This document shows, piece after piece, positions 46,554-58,471 of a stretch of 64,000 nt of DNA (position 1 is the first letter of the stretch; every line of letters begins with the position of its first letter). This DNA is from Chlorops oryzae (lineage: Eukaryota; Arthropoda; Insecta; Diptera; Chloropidae), in assembly GCA_020466095.1 (NCBI GenBank), contig CM035806.1, positions 131,016,422 to 131,080,421 of the forward strand, written 5' to 3'. Made by a program: the position numbers and the translations under genes. Below the pieces are notes generated by a model, which saw only the letters and a program-made list of their open reading frames with translations, did not search any database and was not told where the DNA came from.

Positions 46554-49500
46554 TTTGGATGTCGATAAAGCCTAAAAAATTTTTTTTTTGAATTTTTTTT
46601 TAACTAAAAGTTTGTAATTAATCTCATTAATTACCTTAAATCAAATCAAATCGTTTCATTTGGTTCTATGCTTTCGTTGACACACACCAAATAGACTGTA
46701 AACAATTTAAATGTCCTGTATTTAAGTGTGCAGGGCTTGTGAATTCCTCCATGACAACATCCGCTTCCACGTCCACTCTCACTTCCGCTGCTCTCTTAAT
46801 TTCCATAAAACTGTTTTTGAATTTATCACACATACACAAACGCACACACAAACGCACACAAAAACGCACACGCACACAATCGATTCTCTCGCTGTAATTA
46901 TTGACTTTTAATGCCTTTTTGACGCAACCATAAGCTGTGCTGATCCTTCTTCCTCACGACAGATGGGCAATGGACATTGAACTTCTTTTGCGGTATTTCT
47001 TTTCTTTGTTTTTTTTTTACTTTTTATTTCCTTACCTTTTTTGTCTGCGATTTACTACTCGATTGAGCACGGAGGCGCAGTCAGGAATGGAATCGAACGT
47101 GAAAGTGGAAATGAGAGAGTTTAAAGTTCATCAGAACGAGTGTATGCATATGAGGGAAAAACATTTCCGCGCAATGCAACAACAAAAATTAACTAAAACG
47201 AAAGAAATGAAAAAACACGAAAAAAGGAAAAAAAGAAAGCGAAACGGAACGGAACGGAACGGAAAAGGCCATACCGACGCGACGCGACGCGACGGCAGGC
47301 GTGCACACATTGCTCACGTGATTTATGATCAGTTCGCCGCAAACATAACGTTAAGCCGGCGAATTGTGATAGTGCAACCTCATACGTGTTCAATTTTAAT
47401 GAGCACTACGCCATTTTCTCAACGGCTTTCGCTTCTGAAATGGCCGCTCGACCATTTTTATGCTCTCCATATTTTCTGCCATCTATGCCACGCCATCCTA
47501 TTAGCTCCTATCAGCGATGGGTCTTGGAATTACATTCTTTTAGCTCGCTTCTTTTCGATTGTTATTTCAACCATTGCTCCTTATTCTCTTTCTTCTATTT
47601 TTACATTTTGATTTTCTCTTTTTAGGTTTTATTTTGTGTATTTGTTGTTTTTTATTTTTTATTTTATTATTTATTTTATCATTTTTTTTTTTTTTATGTT
47701 TTGAGAGAAAAATTGCATTACAACAAGCAGTGGGTGGCTGTGGATGGATGTGCAGTCGTGCTGAGAACACATACACAGTATATACGTTCATAAAGATTTC
47801 TTGCCCCAATCACTGGACTATCGGCTGCAATACGTGCTTTGGGGTTTCACTGTGTCCATTCGCCCTCGCGACCATAATACACATAATGTTTGATGGAGCA
47901 TGCCACATATTTGTGTAGGAATATGCTTGTTTGTGTATGCTTTGCATATACACATATGTATGTGAACATATGAAGAAGACATTGAGACCGTCTGGTCAAG
48001 CTGTTCGCCTCTCTGCTCTCGGGCCGGATTGCTTGTTCGCCTGCCAACGGATCATTGCATTCCAATCGCTTGCAATCGGCCATTCGGCCAATTATGCAAT
48101 CGAAACGAGTTATCTACGTATGTGTATGTATGTATGTATGTATATATGACTGTGTTTGTGTGTGTGTGCGTTCGCCACGGCACAGGACGATACTTCGTTG
48201 TGGTAACTCCGTTATGGTCAGACATTTTGTTCTGCTCTGCTCTACTCTGCTGTTTTCCTTTGCTGGCGTTAAGCTCGAAGCTTATTTACTGTGATTTTTG
48301 TGGCGCTTTAAATAAATTCTCATTGCATTCGAAACAAAAAGGACCTTGCACAAAAATGTAGGCGAGAAGATTTCCCTTCATTCCAACGGTAGTGGCTACA
48401 TATCTACAATGTTTCAAAAAACCATGCCACTTTGCCAATGTTAATCCAGTCATACATTCACTTGATCCCTTATTCCGATTCGAATGAAGGGACTTGAGAA
48501 AGTCGAGAAATTCGGTTTTACCATTCGACCATTTGATTTTCAATAACAAGAATTCATGCTCGCACCCACACAAAAACACACATCCATAAATACATACATA
48601 CATGGATATATTTACATACATACATTCATACACTTTAATGAAACTTGCCTGAAAATGCTGACTACGATTATTTGTCCTTAATTTCACTCAACTCAAACAA
48701 TTCGCTCCGCAGCCAGTTTAAATAAATATTCATCATTGGTATCGACCAACTCCGAGCGACTCCATCAATTTGCCAATTTATCGATTTCCATCTGCACGCT
48801 TAAGAATAACCGCAAAATAATTATTTATTTACAGCATTCAACGAGCGAGTTCTTCGTCCATTAACAGCACGATGAGTACACATTTTTCACAGCCGTTTAC
48901 CAATTTTGTCACATACACATATGGACATACATATGGACGAAATACTTATATGTTATGCACGAATTCCTGTACGAGGCATGTCCGTTCGTTTATACGAACG
49001 AGAGTGGTAAGAATTTCATCATCGAAATCTCACATATTGTCTACTGATTTCCATTTAATTAATTACTTATCCTTCGGCGTAAGGAAAAAATCTGATATTA
49101 TTGCATATATTTAAATTAATGAATTGAAAGCCTTCATTCACATAAATACCACACATACTTGAGCATGGTGTAGCCTCCATTGGACGGAACGCAATATAAA
49201 CGGCCCGCGAGATTCGTAACCTCTCTTTAATCATTGCTCTAACAAAGAAATTCAAATAGAAGGTTTCGAAAAAATCGACCCGAGGTCACAGGATATTATA
49301 TCGAATTCACTCATGTATGCATATCTATGTGTTTCTTTATTATTTCCGCCGAATCATTAATGCCAATAGAATATTCCATTCTTCACACATTCTTTCGTTG
49401 GGCATTGGCGCGGCCCTTGAAGCCCTGCCCGGCACACGCACGAATCAAGCACATTTTATTTCTGACGGTGTCTCGATAAGCCAAAATGAGCAAGGGAAAA

Positions 49501-50389
49501 ACCGGTTCTTCATATTGTACCAAATGAATACAAGATAAACTACTCCCGAATTTCCCCTTTTGTTTTTTAATAAGCCTGGGTCCACACGAAACTCGCTCTT
49601 GACGTCCGATCCCGCCGTCGAAAAGCAGTTTTTTAAAAAAATTTAGCGCCAAAAATCTTAGAATTTTTGACTTAAATATTCTATATATAAATTTTCATCA
49701 AAATCGGATGTCATGAATTTCATGGGTTTTTGGTCCATAACTCTCTAAACTTCCTCTAAACCCCCAAATATTTTTTTTGGGTGAATGTCTTATAATTGTT
49801 CAATACAGCACTGTGACCAAGATAAGCACTACCAAAGCACTCTTTCTCTAGCTACGTCCGGACGCGTCCTTGGTACAAGCCATACTTTATTACGTATGTC
49901 AAGCTTATTGAATTAAAGACCACGTTTTATTAGCATTTTTATTGCTATCCCTATGAGGACTAAGACTCCACATTTAAAGCTAACGAAGTACTTTCTAATA
50001 ACGAAGAAAACTAGAAAGAAAATGTTGGAAAATGTGGTCGCAAACGTACGAAGAAAAATACTGGTTGGCGGAAATGCCCATTTCGGTTTTATATTTTTCG
50101 AAAACACGAAAAATCTTATCGATTTCATGCCACCGTTTCAAATCGCTATTATTTTTAATTTCGGCAATTTGTTAAGTCTTTTCTATTTCCATAGATAGAC
50201 CCCTGAATAATAGACAAGTCGGATTACAGGGCTGCCGAATAAGGCTGGAGCCGGATAACCGGGAGTGGATATCGTCAAAAACATCTATGTCAAAACTTGA
50301 CCATGCCTTAATCCTCGCTTAATCGAAAGCTTTCCACGATAACATACGTAAATTAAAGAAATATAGTGGACATCCAATGGTACGCCCGA
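46554..50389. other. Long non-coding stretch
   Basis: Short repeats: CACACAAACG near 46830..46875, CGGAACGGAA at 47241..47262, GCGACGCGAC at 47278..47292, TATGTATG at 48120..48145. The 224-residue frame at 46937..47611 is low complexity (Phe-rich start, Lys/Arg-rich middle) and not convincing. No RNA gene or element ends recognised. Confidence 0.4.
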
Positions 50390-50573
50390 TTCTAAATATT
50401 CCCGGGGAGTTTTTCCCATGAGAATTTGAAAAACCTTTTGCCTTTCTTAGAACATTGTGGAAAAAATATGTAACGGGAGCAAGAATTTCGAACATTTTTG
50501 AGCATTTTCTTTTTTGATGCTTAGAACACTTCCTTTTTCCGCGTAGAAAAATTTCAAGGGAATATTCATTTAG
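50390..50573 (-). repeat. Dispersed repeat, second copy of the 6.2-kb family
   Basis: Its reverse complement matches 6185..6362 in two blocks (gcggaaaaaggaagtgttct; gggaatatttagaatcggg). Confidence 0.65.
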
Positions 50574-50859
50574 GCCCGTAGTCTTCAACCTAGTTTAAAC
50601 TTTAAGCAAATTTCAAACTTTCAAATGATAGTATTCAGGAGAGTTTTAACCAAGTTTATTGATTATATGCTAATTTTTTAAAAATTAAAACATAGCAAAA
50701 GTATTTGATTGAGTTAAACTGGCATGAAGACTAAAAAACATAAGTATGTATATTCGAAAATTTAAACTTTCGAAGCTCTTAAGTCGAGTTGAAGACTACC
50801 ACCCGGAAGTAGAACAGGGCAGTTAATGTCAGGTCCTTCGTAATGTTGCATCCAAGCGC
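50574..50859. other. Spacer
   Basis: AT-rich; nothing recognised. Confidence 0.5.
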
Positions 50860-51157
50860 CTTTTAGAGCGGACAGCCAAGTGAAATGCTCAGCAGGACAG
50901 CGTCATCGAGACGGAGCGAAATGATCATTCGTACCGGCTCCGTCTCGATGAACATGTAATGCAGCGCGTCCTGTGGACTTTCCCGCTGCCATACGAATGA
51001 ACTCGTCCGAGGTGAAGCGTAATGACATTCGTATAGAAATATCACCGCGCGCATCCTCCACACAGAAGGCAGGTGGTGCGGCTCCCATTTTCACGAGGTC
51101 ATCCTCGCGGATATCCGCGGGACATTTTCTACTGGGATGTTTATGTATAAAGCACAT
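50860..51157 (-). pseudogene. GC-rich island with two overlapping coding-like frames, unrecognised
   Basis: About 300 bases are clearly richer in G+C than the flanks. On the minus strand one frame reads ADIREDDLVKMGAAPPAFC, ARGDISIRMSLRFTSDEFIR (50903..51157), and the overlapping frame reads ALHYMFIETEPVRMIISLRL, then DDAVLLSISLGCPL and a stop (50863). Together they look like one protein with a frame break near 50975, possibly a retrocopied exon or captured foreign gene. I do not recognise the family. The first ~130 bases (to 51029) are duplicated at 54664..54792. Confidence 0.35.
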
Positions 51158-52304
51158 TAACGTAATTCAATTTAATTTAATGTTTTATTAAGAAAAAAAT
51201 AAAATTAAAAAGAAATCTGACATTAATGGGAATCATTCAGCCTCGAAAACTTTACGAAACGAGAAAGTAACTGAACTGTAAAAATTGGTATGAAAATTTC
51301 CATGAGAAAAGTAACAAAGGCATTTTCAAATCTCCATGAATCCCTATATTGAAAATTTGACCTTCGTGCTATTGGAAATTCGTAGAACCGACAGTACGTA
51401 CTATTGGACGTCCACTGTATAAAAATTAAACATAAAGATAAATCAAGACAGCAAAAAAGACGAAATAAATAAAATTTATTTATTAAAATTTTTAAACTTT
51501 TCAAGAAAAAAAATAGAACATTTTAATAAATTTCAAAAAATATGCATATTTAAGAAATTAAATATCAAATAGAAATGGTGGCAAGAACAACGGCGAATGG
51601 AGCGAAGCGAGCTGATGCCCAAAACACTTGGGATACTTTAGCAAAATTTTCTATTGTCTTCAGCTTTGCGATGGACGAAGCAACACAAAAGCTGAAGGTA
51701 TAAATTAAAAAGAAAACTAAAATAAAAACAAAAAAAATAAAGTAACTTTTTTCGAACAAAAACAGGGAAAAAATCTCGGAAATTTGAACTTTGCCAATAA
51801 GCAACAAATTGGGTCGATGACGAGGTGGTGTGTGGGGAAACATAATCAAGCTGAGGCAAAATGATTAAAAGTAGATAAGTGCGAAAGGCATTCGAGTAAA
51901 GCAAGACGCAAAGCAAAGCAGAGTAAAATGAATAATGAAGCATGGAAAAAGCGAAAGTATTAAAAAAAACTTTCAACAACAACAACTGTCTACAGCTAAA
52001 AATGGCAACAACAACAGATCAAAAAACATGATAAGGAAAAGAGAAAAAATGAGGGAGACGTACATACACTTTTGCTTTCAAACTGAACCACGGATCTATT
52101 TTTATTCTTTTTTTCTCTTTATCACGAAGTTGAATGCGAAAATGAGATTTTCAAAAACCAAAAACAACAAAAACAAGTAAGGGTGTTATAGTCAGGCGAG
52201 CTTGACAATAGAATACCCGACACAGACACAAATGTTCAAATAATTTTTAATATCAAGAAGTGTTTAAGGCCATAAGGGGCCCCATATACCGACTTTTGTT
52301 AAAT
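51029..52304. repeat. Tandem duplication, copy A
   Basis: It is nearly identical to 54664..55941 (a handful of differences over ~1.28 kb). It contains AT-rich sequence plus the first ~130 bases of a family 2 Helentron-like repeat (from 52172). LINE C is inserted at its right end. Confidence 0.95.
52172..52304 (+). repeat. Helentron/DINE-like family 2, 5' part, split by LINE C
   Basis: AACAAGTAAGGGTGTTATAG up to 'cgacttttgttaaatt'. The same repeat resumes at 54540 after the LINE. Confidence 0.85.
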
Positions 52305-54539
52305 TCAATTCAATTCATTTATTAACTGCTTTTAACACATAGGTTTTTAGCAGTGGAGTTCAAAATTGGACAATTTTTTTCTTTTACTTAATTCTAATCT
52401 AAATTGCTAGTATATTCTCGTTATTCAAATTATTCATTTAACAGACTAGATCTTAGTTTCAGACAGTTAACTATGAAGGAGTAAATCCTTAGACAGGAAT
52501 GCTTATCAGTATAATTAATAATAGAGAGAGGGCTTGAATTAAGGGAGCTAACAAGTCTTAAGAGGTGACTTATGAAGTGAGTTCTTATTGCGCAATATAG
52601 AGGGCATTCCGCCATTAAGTGTTCCAGTGTTTCACGTTTGTGCATGTTACAAAGCATGCATAGTTCAGCTTGATTTATTCTATATACTATGCCTTTTATG
52701 CAGAAACGTAGATTATCCTTTGAAGATAATCTTAGTTGAATTATTATTTTGGAAGCAAAAAAGTTATTGTTATGGGCAATGTAACTTGCTGCTCTATCCT
52801 CCAGGGATCTTAATATTCGACAGTTCATGTATCTTGCGTTATGACAACTTAAAATATCTTTAAACTTTAGATGACGGTCATATCGCTCAAAAGCCAAGCG
52901 CTCCACAGCTTTCCACGCTTCTACATCCGAGCACTCCAAAATATGTGACATGCGAATTTTCACCAGAAACTGGTTAAACTGAGAGACCCAGTTGTATTTA
53001 GGCGTTGTAAGATTATTACAATGAAGGTGTATTAGACGTTTTAGGCAAATTTTTGGCAAGCGATCAGAATTCATACCCAGGATTCTTGTGAAGTAGCCCC
53101 ATGTTCGCTTAAATATTTTGTAGGATAGTTTCCGTATTCCTAATTCGAGGCGTAAATGAGCATTAGATGTTGCTTTGGGCAAAGCGAATAATTTTTTGTA
53201 AAATGAAGTTTGTACAATCTCTAGTTGGTCTGAATATCTCAAGCCCCAGGCTTGCACTGAATACAAGAGAGAGGACGAGACAACAGTGTCAAACACATGC
53301 ACCATTCCTTCCCAGGATTCGGCTTTACAGGCTCTCAATATATTTAGGGTAGAGCTCAATGCCACGTACCCTTTTTTTATCGCAGTTTCAGACGCACATT
53401 TTCCGAGTGAAGAACTAGAGATGGTGACTCCTAGATAGTTGTATGATTTGACTTGCTCTAGCTTTTGCCCGTTAAAATAAAAGGAATCAGTTGTTGGTCT
53501 GCCCCCCTTGCGGAATTGGATAATTTGTGTTTTGCTAGAGTTGACAGCGATCTGATTTTTTTCGCAATAATTTTCGAGATTTCTTATTAGTTTTTTTAAA
53601 ATAATGGGGGACCACAGTGCCACTGCCACAGTGCCACAGCATCATCAGCGAAGAGCAATAGAAGTAGATCATTTATACCATCTATATTTATGCCTTCAAT
53701 GCTATCCTTTCTTAATTCCGCCTCCAAGTCTGCTATGAAAAGGACAAATAATAATGGACTCAGTATTTCCCCTTGCAGTACGCTTCTGTTACTTCTATTT
53801 CGTTAGAAACGGTGTTATCTTGACCAATTACAAAGGATGCATGATCATAGATTGACTTTATGATTTTTATAAATCTGGAGCTTACGCCAATGTGATATAA
53901 TTTTTGCCAAAGAAGATTATGCGTTATGGAGTCAAAAGCCCTACGGAAGTCAATGAACAACCCAAAACAACTTTTATTGCGGCGTAAATGCAAATGGATA
54001 GCTGCTTGTAAAGTGAATATATTGTCTAGGCAGCACCTTCCGTTTCTGAACCCATTTTGGCATTCTGGTATAATGTTATGACCTTCAGCCCAAGTTTTTA
54101 GTCTTTCACAGAGAATGGTCGTGAATATTTTGGAGATAACATTACATAAGGCAATGCCTCTATAGTTTGCAGGCTCGTCAGTTGCTCCTTTTTTGTGAGC
54201 GAGCACCAGGAAAGTTTGAGACCAACTTCTCGGAGTTTCACCTAAATTCAAGGTGTTATTAAAAAGGGCTTTCAAATAGTCTATCCAGTGACTTGGAAGG
54301 TGTTTATAGAAGTCAAACTTATTCTGTCAGGACCTGGTCCTTGTTACTTTTATCTTATTTATACCTGCCTCTATTTCTACGCGAGATTTCTGCATCTAGC
54401 ATTGGATCGAATATTCCAAAATAGGTGAGGTCTATGTTCGCTCGAACCGGGTATAAGCTTGCATAGAAAATTCCACTGAGATAAGGGTATAGCGTTCGAG
54501 TCGTTGGTTTACGATTTACCGTTTTGATTAGTTTGTAAA
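52305..54539 (-). mobile_element. LINE C: 5'-truncated non-LTR retrotransposon
   Basis: It is inserted into the family 2 repeat. The 3' end is at the left, ending in a GAATT-rich tail (minus strand: ...AATAAATGAATTGAATTG). The 5' truncation is near 54535. AAATT flanks both sides ('ttgttaaatt' left, 'tttgtaaatt' right), possibly an imperfect target duplication. No endonuclease domain remains. Confidence 0.85.
52430..54535 (-). pseudogene. Reverse transcriptase/C-terminal domain of LINE C
   Basis: Order on the minus strand: a pre-RT stretch (EIYKLIKTVNRKPTTRTLYP, from about 54530); RT at 53760..54275 with ANYRGIALCNVISKIF, ECQNGFRNGRCCLDNIF and catalytic Asp in GLFIDFRRAFDSI; a one-base deletion near 53785; then VLQGEILSPLLFVLFIADLE and the catalytic FADD at 53641..53652; a 14-base tandem duplication that breaks the frame; then a 399-codon open stretch (52430..53629) with YNYLGVTISS, thumb and C-terminal parts and a C-x2-C-x9-H-x4-C knuckle (CMLCN...EHLMAEC). 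It is inactive through these few lesions. The long open C-terminal part suggests recent decay. Confidence 0.9.
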
Positions 54540-54663
54540 TTTCTTTATGAAACTGCCCCTTTGCCACGCCCACTTTTCCAATTTTTTTGACGTCTAATCG
54601 AGGCTTAGATATACGCCTAATCCTAAGTTTTATTGAAATATTTTGAAAAAACCGATTTGGGGT
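54540..54663 (+). repeat. Continuation of the split family 2 repeat; end of duplication unit A
   Basis: It matches 55942..56068 except for five single-base deletions and no substitutions, and stops abruptly where copy B begins (54664). Confidence 0.9.
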
Positions 54664-55941
54664 CGTATAGAAATATCACCGCGCGCATCCTCCACACAGA
54701 AGGCAGGTGGTGCGGCTCCCATTTTCACGAGGTCATCCTCGCGGATATCCGCGGGACATTTTCTACTGGGATGTTTATGTATAAAGCACATTACCGTAAT
54801 TCAATTTAATTTAATGTTTTATTAAGAAAAAAATAAAATTAAAAAGAAATCTGTCATTAATGGGAATCATTCAGCCTCGAAAACTTTACGAAACGAGAAA
54901 GTAACTGAACTGTAAAAATTGGTATGAAAATTTCCCATGAGAAAAGTAACAAAGGCATTTTCAAATCTCCATGAATCCCTATATTGAAAATTTGACCTTC
55001 GTGCTATTGGAAATTCGTAGAACCGACAGTACGTACTATTGGACGTCCACTGTATAAAAATTAAACATAAAGATAAATCAAGACAGCAAAAAAGACGAAA
55101 TAAATAAAATTTATTTATTAAAATTTTTAAACTTTTCAAGAAAAAAAATAGAACATTTTAATAAATTTCAAAAAATATGCATATTTAAGAAATTAAATAT
55201 CAAATAGAAATGGTGGCAAGAACAACGGCGAATGGAGCGAAGCGAGCTGATGCCCAAAACACTTGGGATACTTTAGCAAAATTTTCTATTGTCTTCAGCT
55301 TTGCGATGGACGAAGCAACACAAAAGCTGAAGGTATAAATTAAAAAGAAAACTAAAATAAAAACAAAAAAAATAAAGTAACTTTTTTCGAACAAAAACAG
55401 GGAAAAAATCTCGGAAATTTGAACTTTGCCAATAAGCAACAAATTGGGTCGATGACGAGGTGGTGTGTGGGGAAACATAATCAAGCTGAGGCAAAATGAT
55501 TAAAAGTAGATAAGTGCGAAAGGCATTCGAGTAAAGCAAGACGCAAAGCAAAGCAGAGTAAAATGAATAATGAAGCATGGAAAAAGCGAAAGTATTAAAA
55601 AAAAGCTTTCAACAACAACAACTGTCTACAGCTAAAAATGGCAACAACAACAGATCAAAAAACATGATAAGGAAAAGAGAAAAAATGAGGGAGACGTACA
55701 TACACTTTTGCTTTCAAACTGAACCACGGATCTATTTTTATTCTTTTTTTCTCTTTATCACGAAGTTGAATGCGAAAATGAGATTTTCAAAAACCAAAAA
55801 CAACAAAAACAAGTAAGGGTGTTATAGTCAGGCGAGCTTGACAATAGAATACCCGACACAGACACAAATGTTCAAATAATTTTTAATATCAAGAAGTGTT
55901 TAAGGCCATAAGGGGCCCCATATACCGACTTTTGTTAAATT
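54664..55941. repeat. Tandem duplication, copy B
   Basis: Second copy of 51029..52304 with no LINE at its end. Differences are few: an added C near 54935, single substitutions near 54793 and 54853, and a G near 55605. Confidence 0.95.
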
Positions 55942-56557
55942 TCTTTATGAAAACTGCCCCTTTGCCACGCCCACTTTTCCAATTTTTTTGACGTCTAATC
56001 GGAGGCTTAGATATACGCTCTAATCCTAAGTTTTATTGAAATATTTTGAAAAAATCCGATTTTGGGGCAGTTTTGAGATTTTTGTGACAGACCCTAGTAC
56101 TGGAGGTACCCTTGATAATAGACCGACCAAAAAAAATTTTGGGGAGGATGTTTGTGGCTACATATGAGGCATAAGTGTCAAATTTCGTTCAAGTCCCATT
56201 TGAATTTCGGGTGTAGGGGTCAATTTTCGAAAAACATCCTTCTGCCACGCCCACTTTTAAAATTTTTGGAATTCGTATTACTTGCCTTGAAACATGCTCA
56301 AATATCGAATTTCATCAAAATATGTTGAGAAACTTCGATTTTAGAGGAGTTTTTGTGATTTTCGCAACAGACCCTAGTACTGGAGGTACCCCCAAAAATG
56401 GTCCGATCGGGCCCATTCTCGAACTTGTTCTTACTCATGTTGCCGTGACCACGCATACCAAATTTTGTCAAGATAGCTCAACTCCTTCGATAACACAACC
56501 GATACACACAACCACACAAACGCAATACACCCTCGACACAGAGTGTGTCGGGTATAA
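55808..56557 (+). repeat. Helentron/DINE-like family 2, complete copy
   Basis: It runs from AACAAGTAAGGGTGTTATAG to the terminal hairpin 'accctcgacacagagtgtgt' and GGGTATAATAA. Inside are two 'ccacgcccactttt' and two 'accctagtactggaggtacc' blocks. The ends resemble family 1 (AACAAGTAAG start, GGGTATAA end), so the two families are probably related. Non-coding. Confidence 0.75.
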
Positions 56558-58471
56558 TAAATTATTTTTATTTACTCGCCTAGTTGTATGTTGCGCATGC
56601 GCAAATTCATTGTCTACTGTTAGACACGAAACCGACCGTCTGACGGATGCAACAACAACGGCTCAAAGCCATAATTGACGCTGATTAATCTCTGTTAAAG
56701 CAGTTATCAAAATGAAAATAATATTTAAATAAAAATTGCTGAACGTGCGACAATTGACGTCATCAGTGAATGGTCTAAATAAGTGCATGCAATAAACTGC
56801 GCATGCGTTCAACCCCTAGTGACGTTAAGTATTCTAAGTCCGTTTCTATCGCATATAACCATATACGTCACTCTCATAGATACTGCGCGGGACGTTTTGC
56901 GCCAGTTAGAAAGAGATGTTACTCGGCAGGCAAACCCAGCGGGCAAAACGGTAACCCCTGAAATTTTTCGTTCATTATTTCGTCATGGAATATTGAACGA
57001 ATGATTTATTGCATTATTAAGTAATGGAGTATTTGTTGCAATAGGTAATGCCTTACCGATTTCCTTTACCCTGTAAGAGAAAACTTCAGACTGTCAAGTT
57101 TTTTTTTGTTTAGAACAGTGATGTGCAAAATTGGCCGTGAGACTATGTGAGTGAGAAAAGAGTCAATGCACTAAGAAAAATTTTAGCACGAATTCCGTCT
57201 GCATGGTAAAATAAGGAGATTTTATAACTTCGTGGAAAATAAAAATAATTCAAAATACTAAAACTAGTTTATGCAAGCGTTAAAAATTTGTGAATTAAAA
57301 ATTTGAATTGTAAGGCCAAATGTTGTTTTCAATACAATTTTCAATATCTATAACACCTTTGCAATTTCTTGTCAATTGTCATTTTTTTTTTTTAATTCTT
57401 TTTCAGTCCCAAAATCATCTTCCATTTATAAAATCCAAGCCTTGGTTTTTTCTAAAACACATTTTTTTTTTTTTCTTTAAAAAGGTTTTCCCTTTCAACG
57501 CCCTGAAATTCAGAATGAAGAATCACAATGTCTTTTCAAATTCCATTCATATTGTTTTTGAAAAGACTTCCCACACAAAATACAAAGCATGTTATCAAAA
57601 ACATTTGAAATCATAAACAACTCTTTGCATTCCATTTTCACGTACGCTTTTCGGAGAAAAAATTTCTCAATGCAGAGAAACGAAAAAGCTGTACGGATGC
57701 GCGCGATGTTGTTTCGTCGGCCTTTTGCTACCGACTGAATAAAGAGCGTAAGCAATAACATGTGAAATGAGCGCCATCAAATGATGTATGGCGTGAACAT
57801 CACTGGTTTAGAACGATTTGCTTACATATCACTGCATAAAGTAAGCCTTACGCTTTTCCTTAGGGTGTATGGTAAACGTTCGGCTATAGATAAATTATCT
57901 GAAAACTTAATTTCTGCCTTACCTGGTAAGCGAAATCGGTAATGCCTGAATTTCCAATTACATCGCGGATTTGAAAAAAAATTGTGATCAATTACCATCA
58001 CATTATCCTTATTCTTGAAACTTGGAATAAGTAAGAATTTCCTTTTTCAGTGGATTGAATTTTCTAGGGAAAAAATCCCGGGGAATATTCATTTAGAATA
58101 GGGCTGAGTATGTTTCTTTTTCCACCATTTTTCCAGTTCTATTTGAAGTCTTTGGAAATAACTTTGAGAACTTTCAAATAAGTGCCAGCTTCCTAGCAAG
58201 GGTGGACGCTTAAAAATGTTCCGTTCAAGTTCATTCTTTAACTCTTTCTTATCTCGTCACATGTAATGTACACTCCCTAAGTCCTTCCCCCTGCAGTTAT
58301 ATGGACTGACCCGAGTGTAGCCTTCGGTCACTCCTTCATGTTACCGGCACTTGTCCCCTCATTATTCTATTTCTAATGCATAAAACTGATCTTTTTAACA
58401 TGGGTTTGTCATTGGAGAGGGGGACTAGTCTGCAAAACGGCTGACCGCAGGTCAGTTCTTTTTGGGTCAAT
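56558..58471. other. Non-coding sequence with a weak inverted repeat
   Basis: 'ccttaccgatttcctttacc' (about 57049) and the reverse complement of 'ggtaagcgaaatcggtaatg' (about 57926) pair imperfectly, so an old element of ~0.9 kb is possible. A third copy of the 6.2-kb dispersed repeat (partial) is near 58070..58110. No gene seen. Confidence 0.4.

Noticed and set aside
46937..47611. 224-residue open frame
   Set aside because: Phe-rich start, Lys/Arg-rich middle made by short repeats (cggaacggaa, gcgacgcgac); no splice context or family resemblance.
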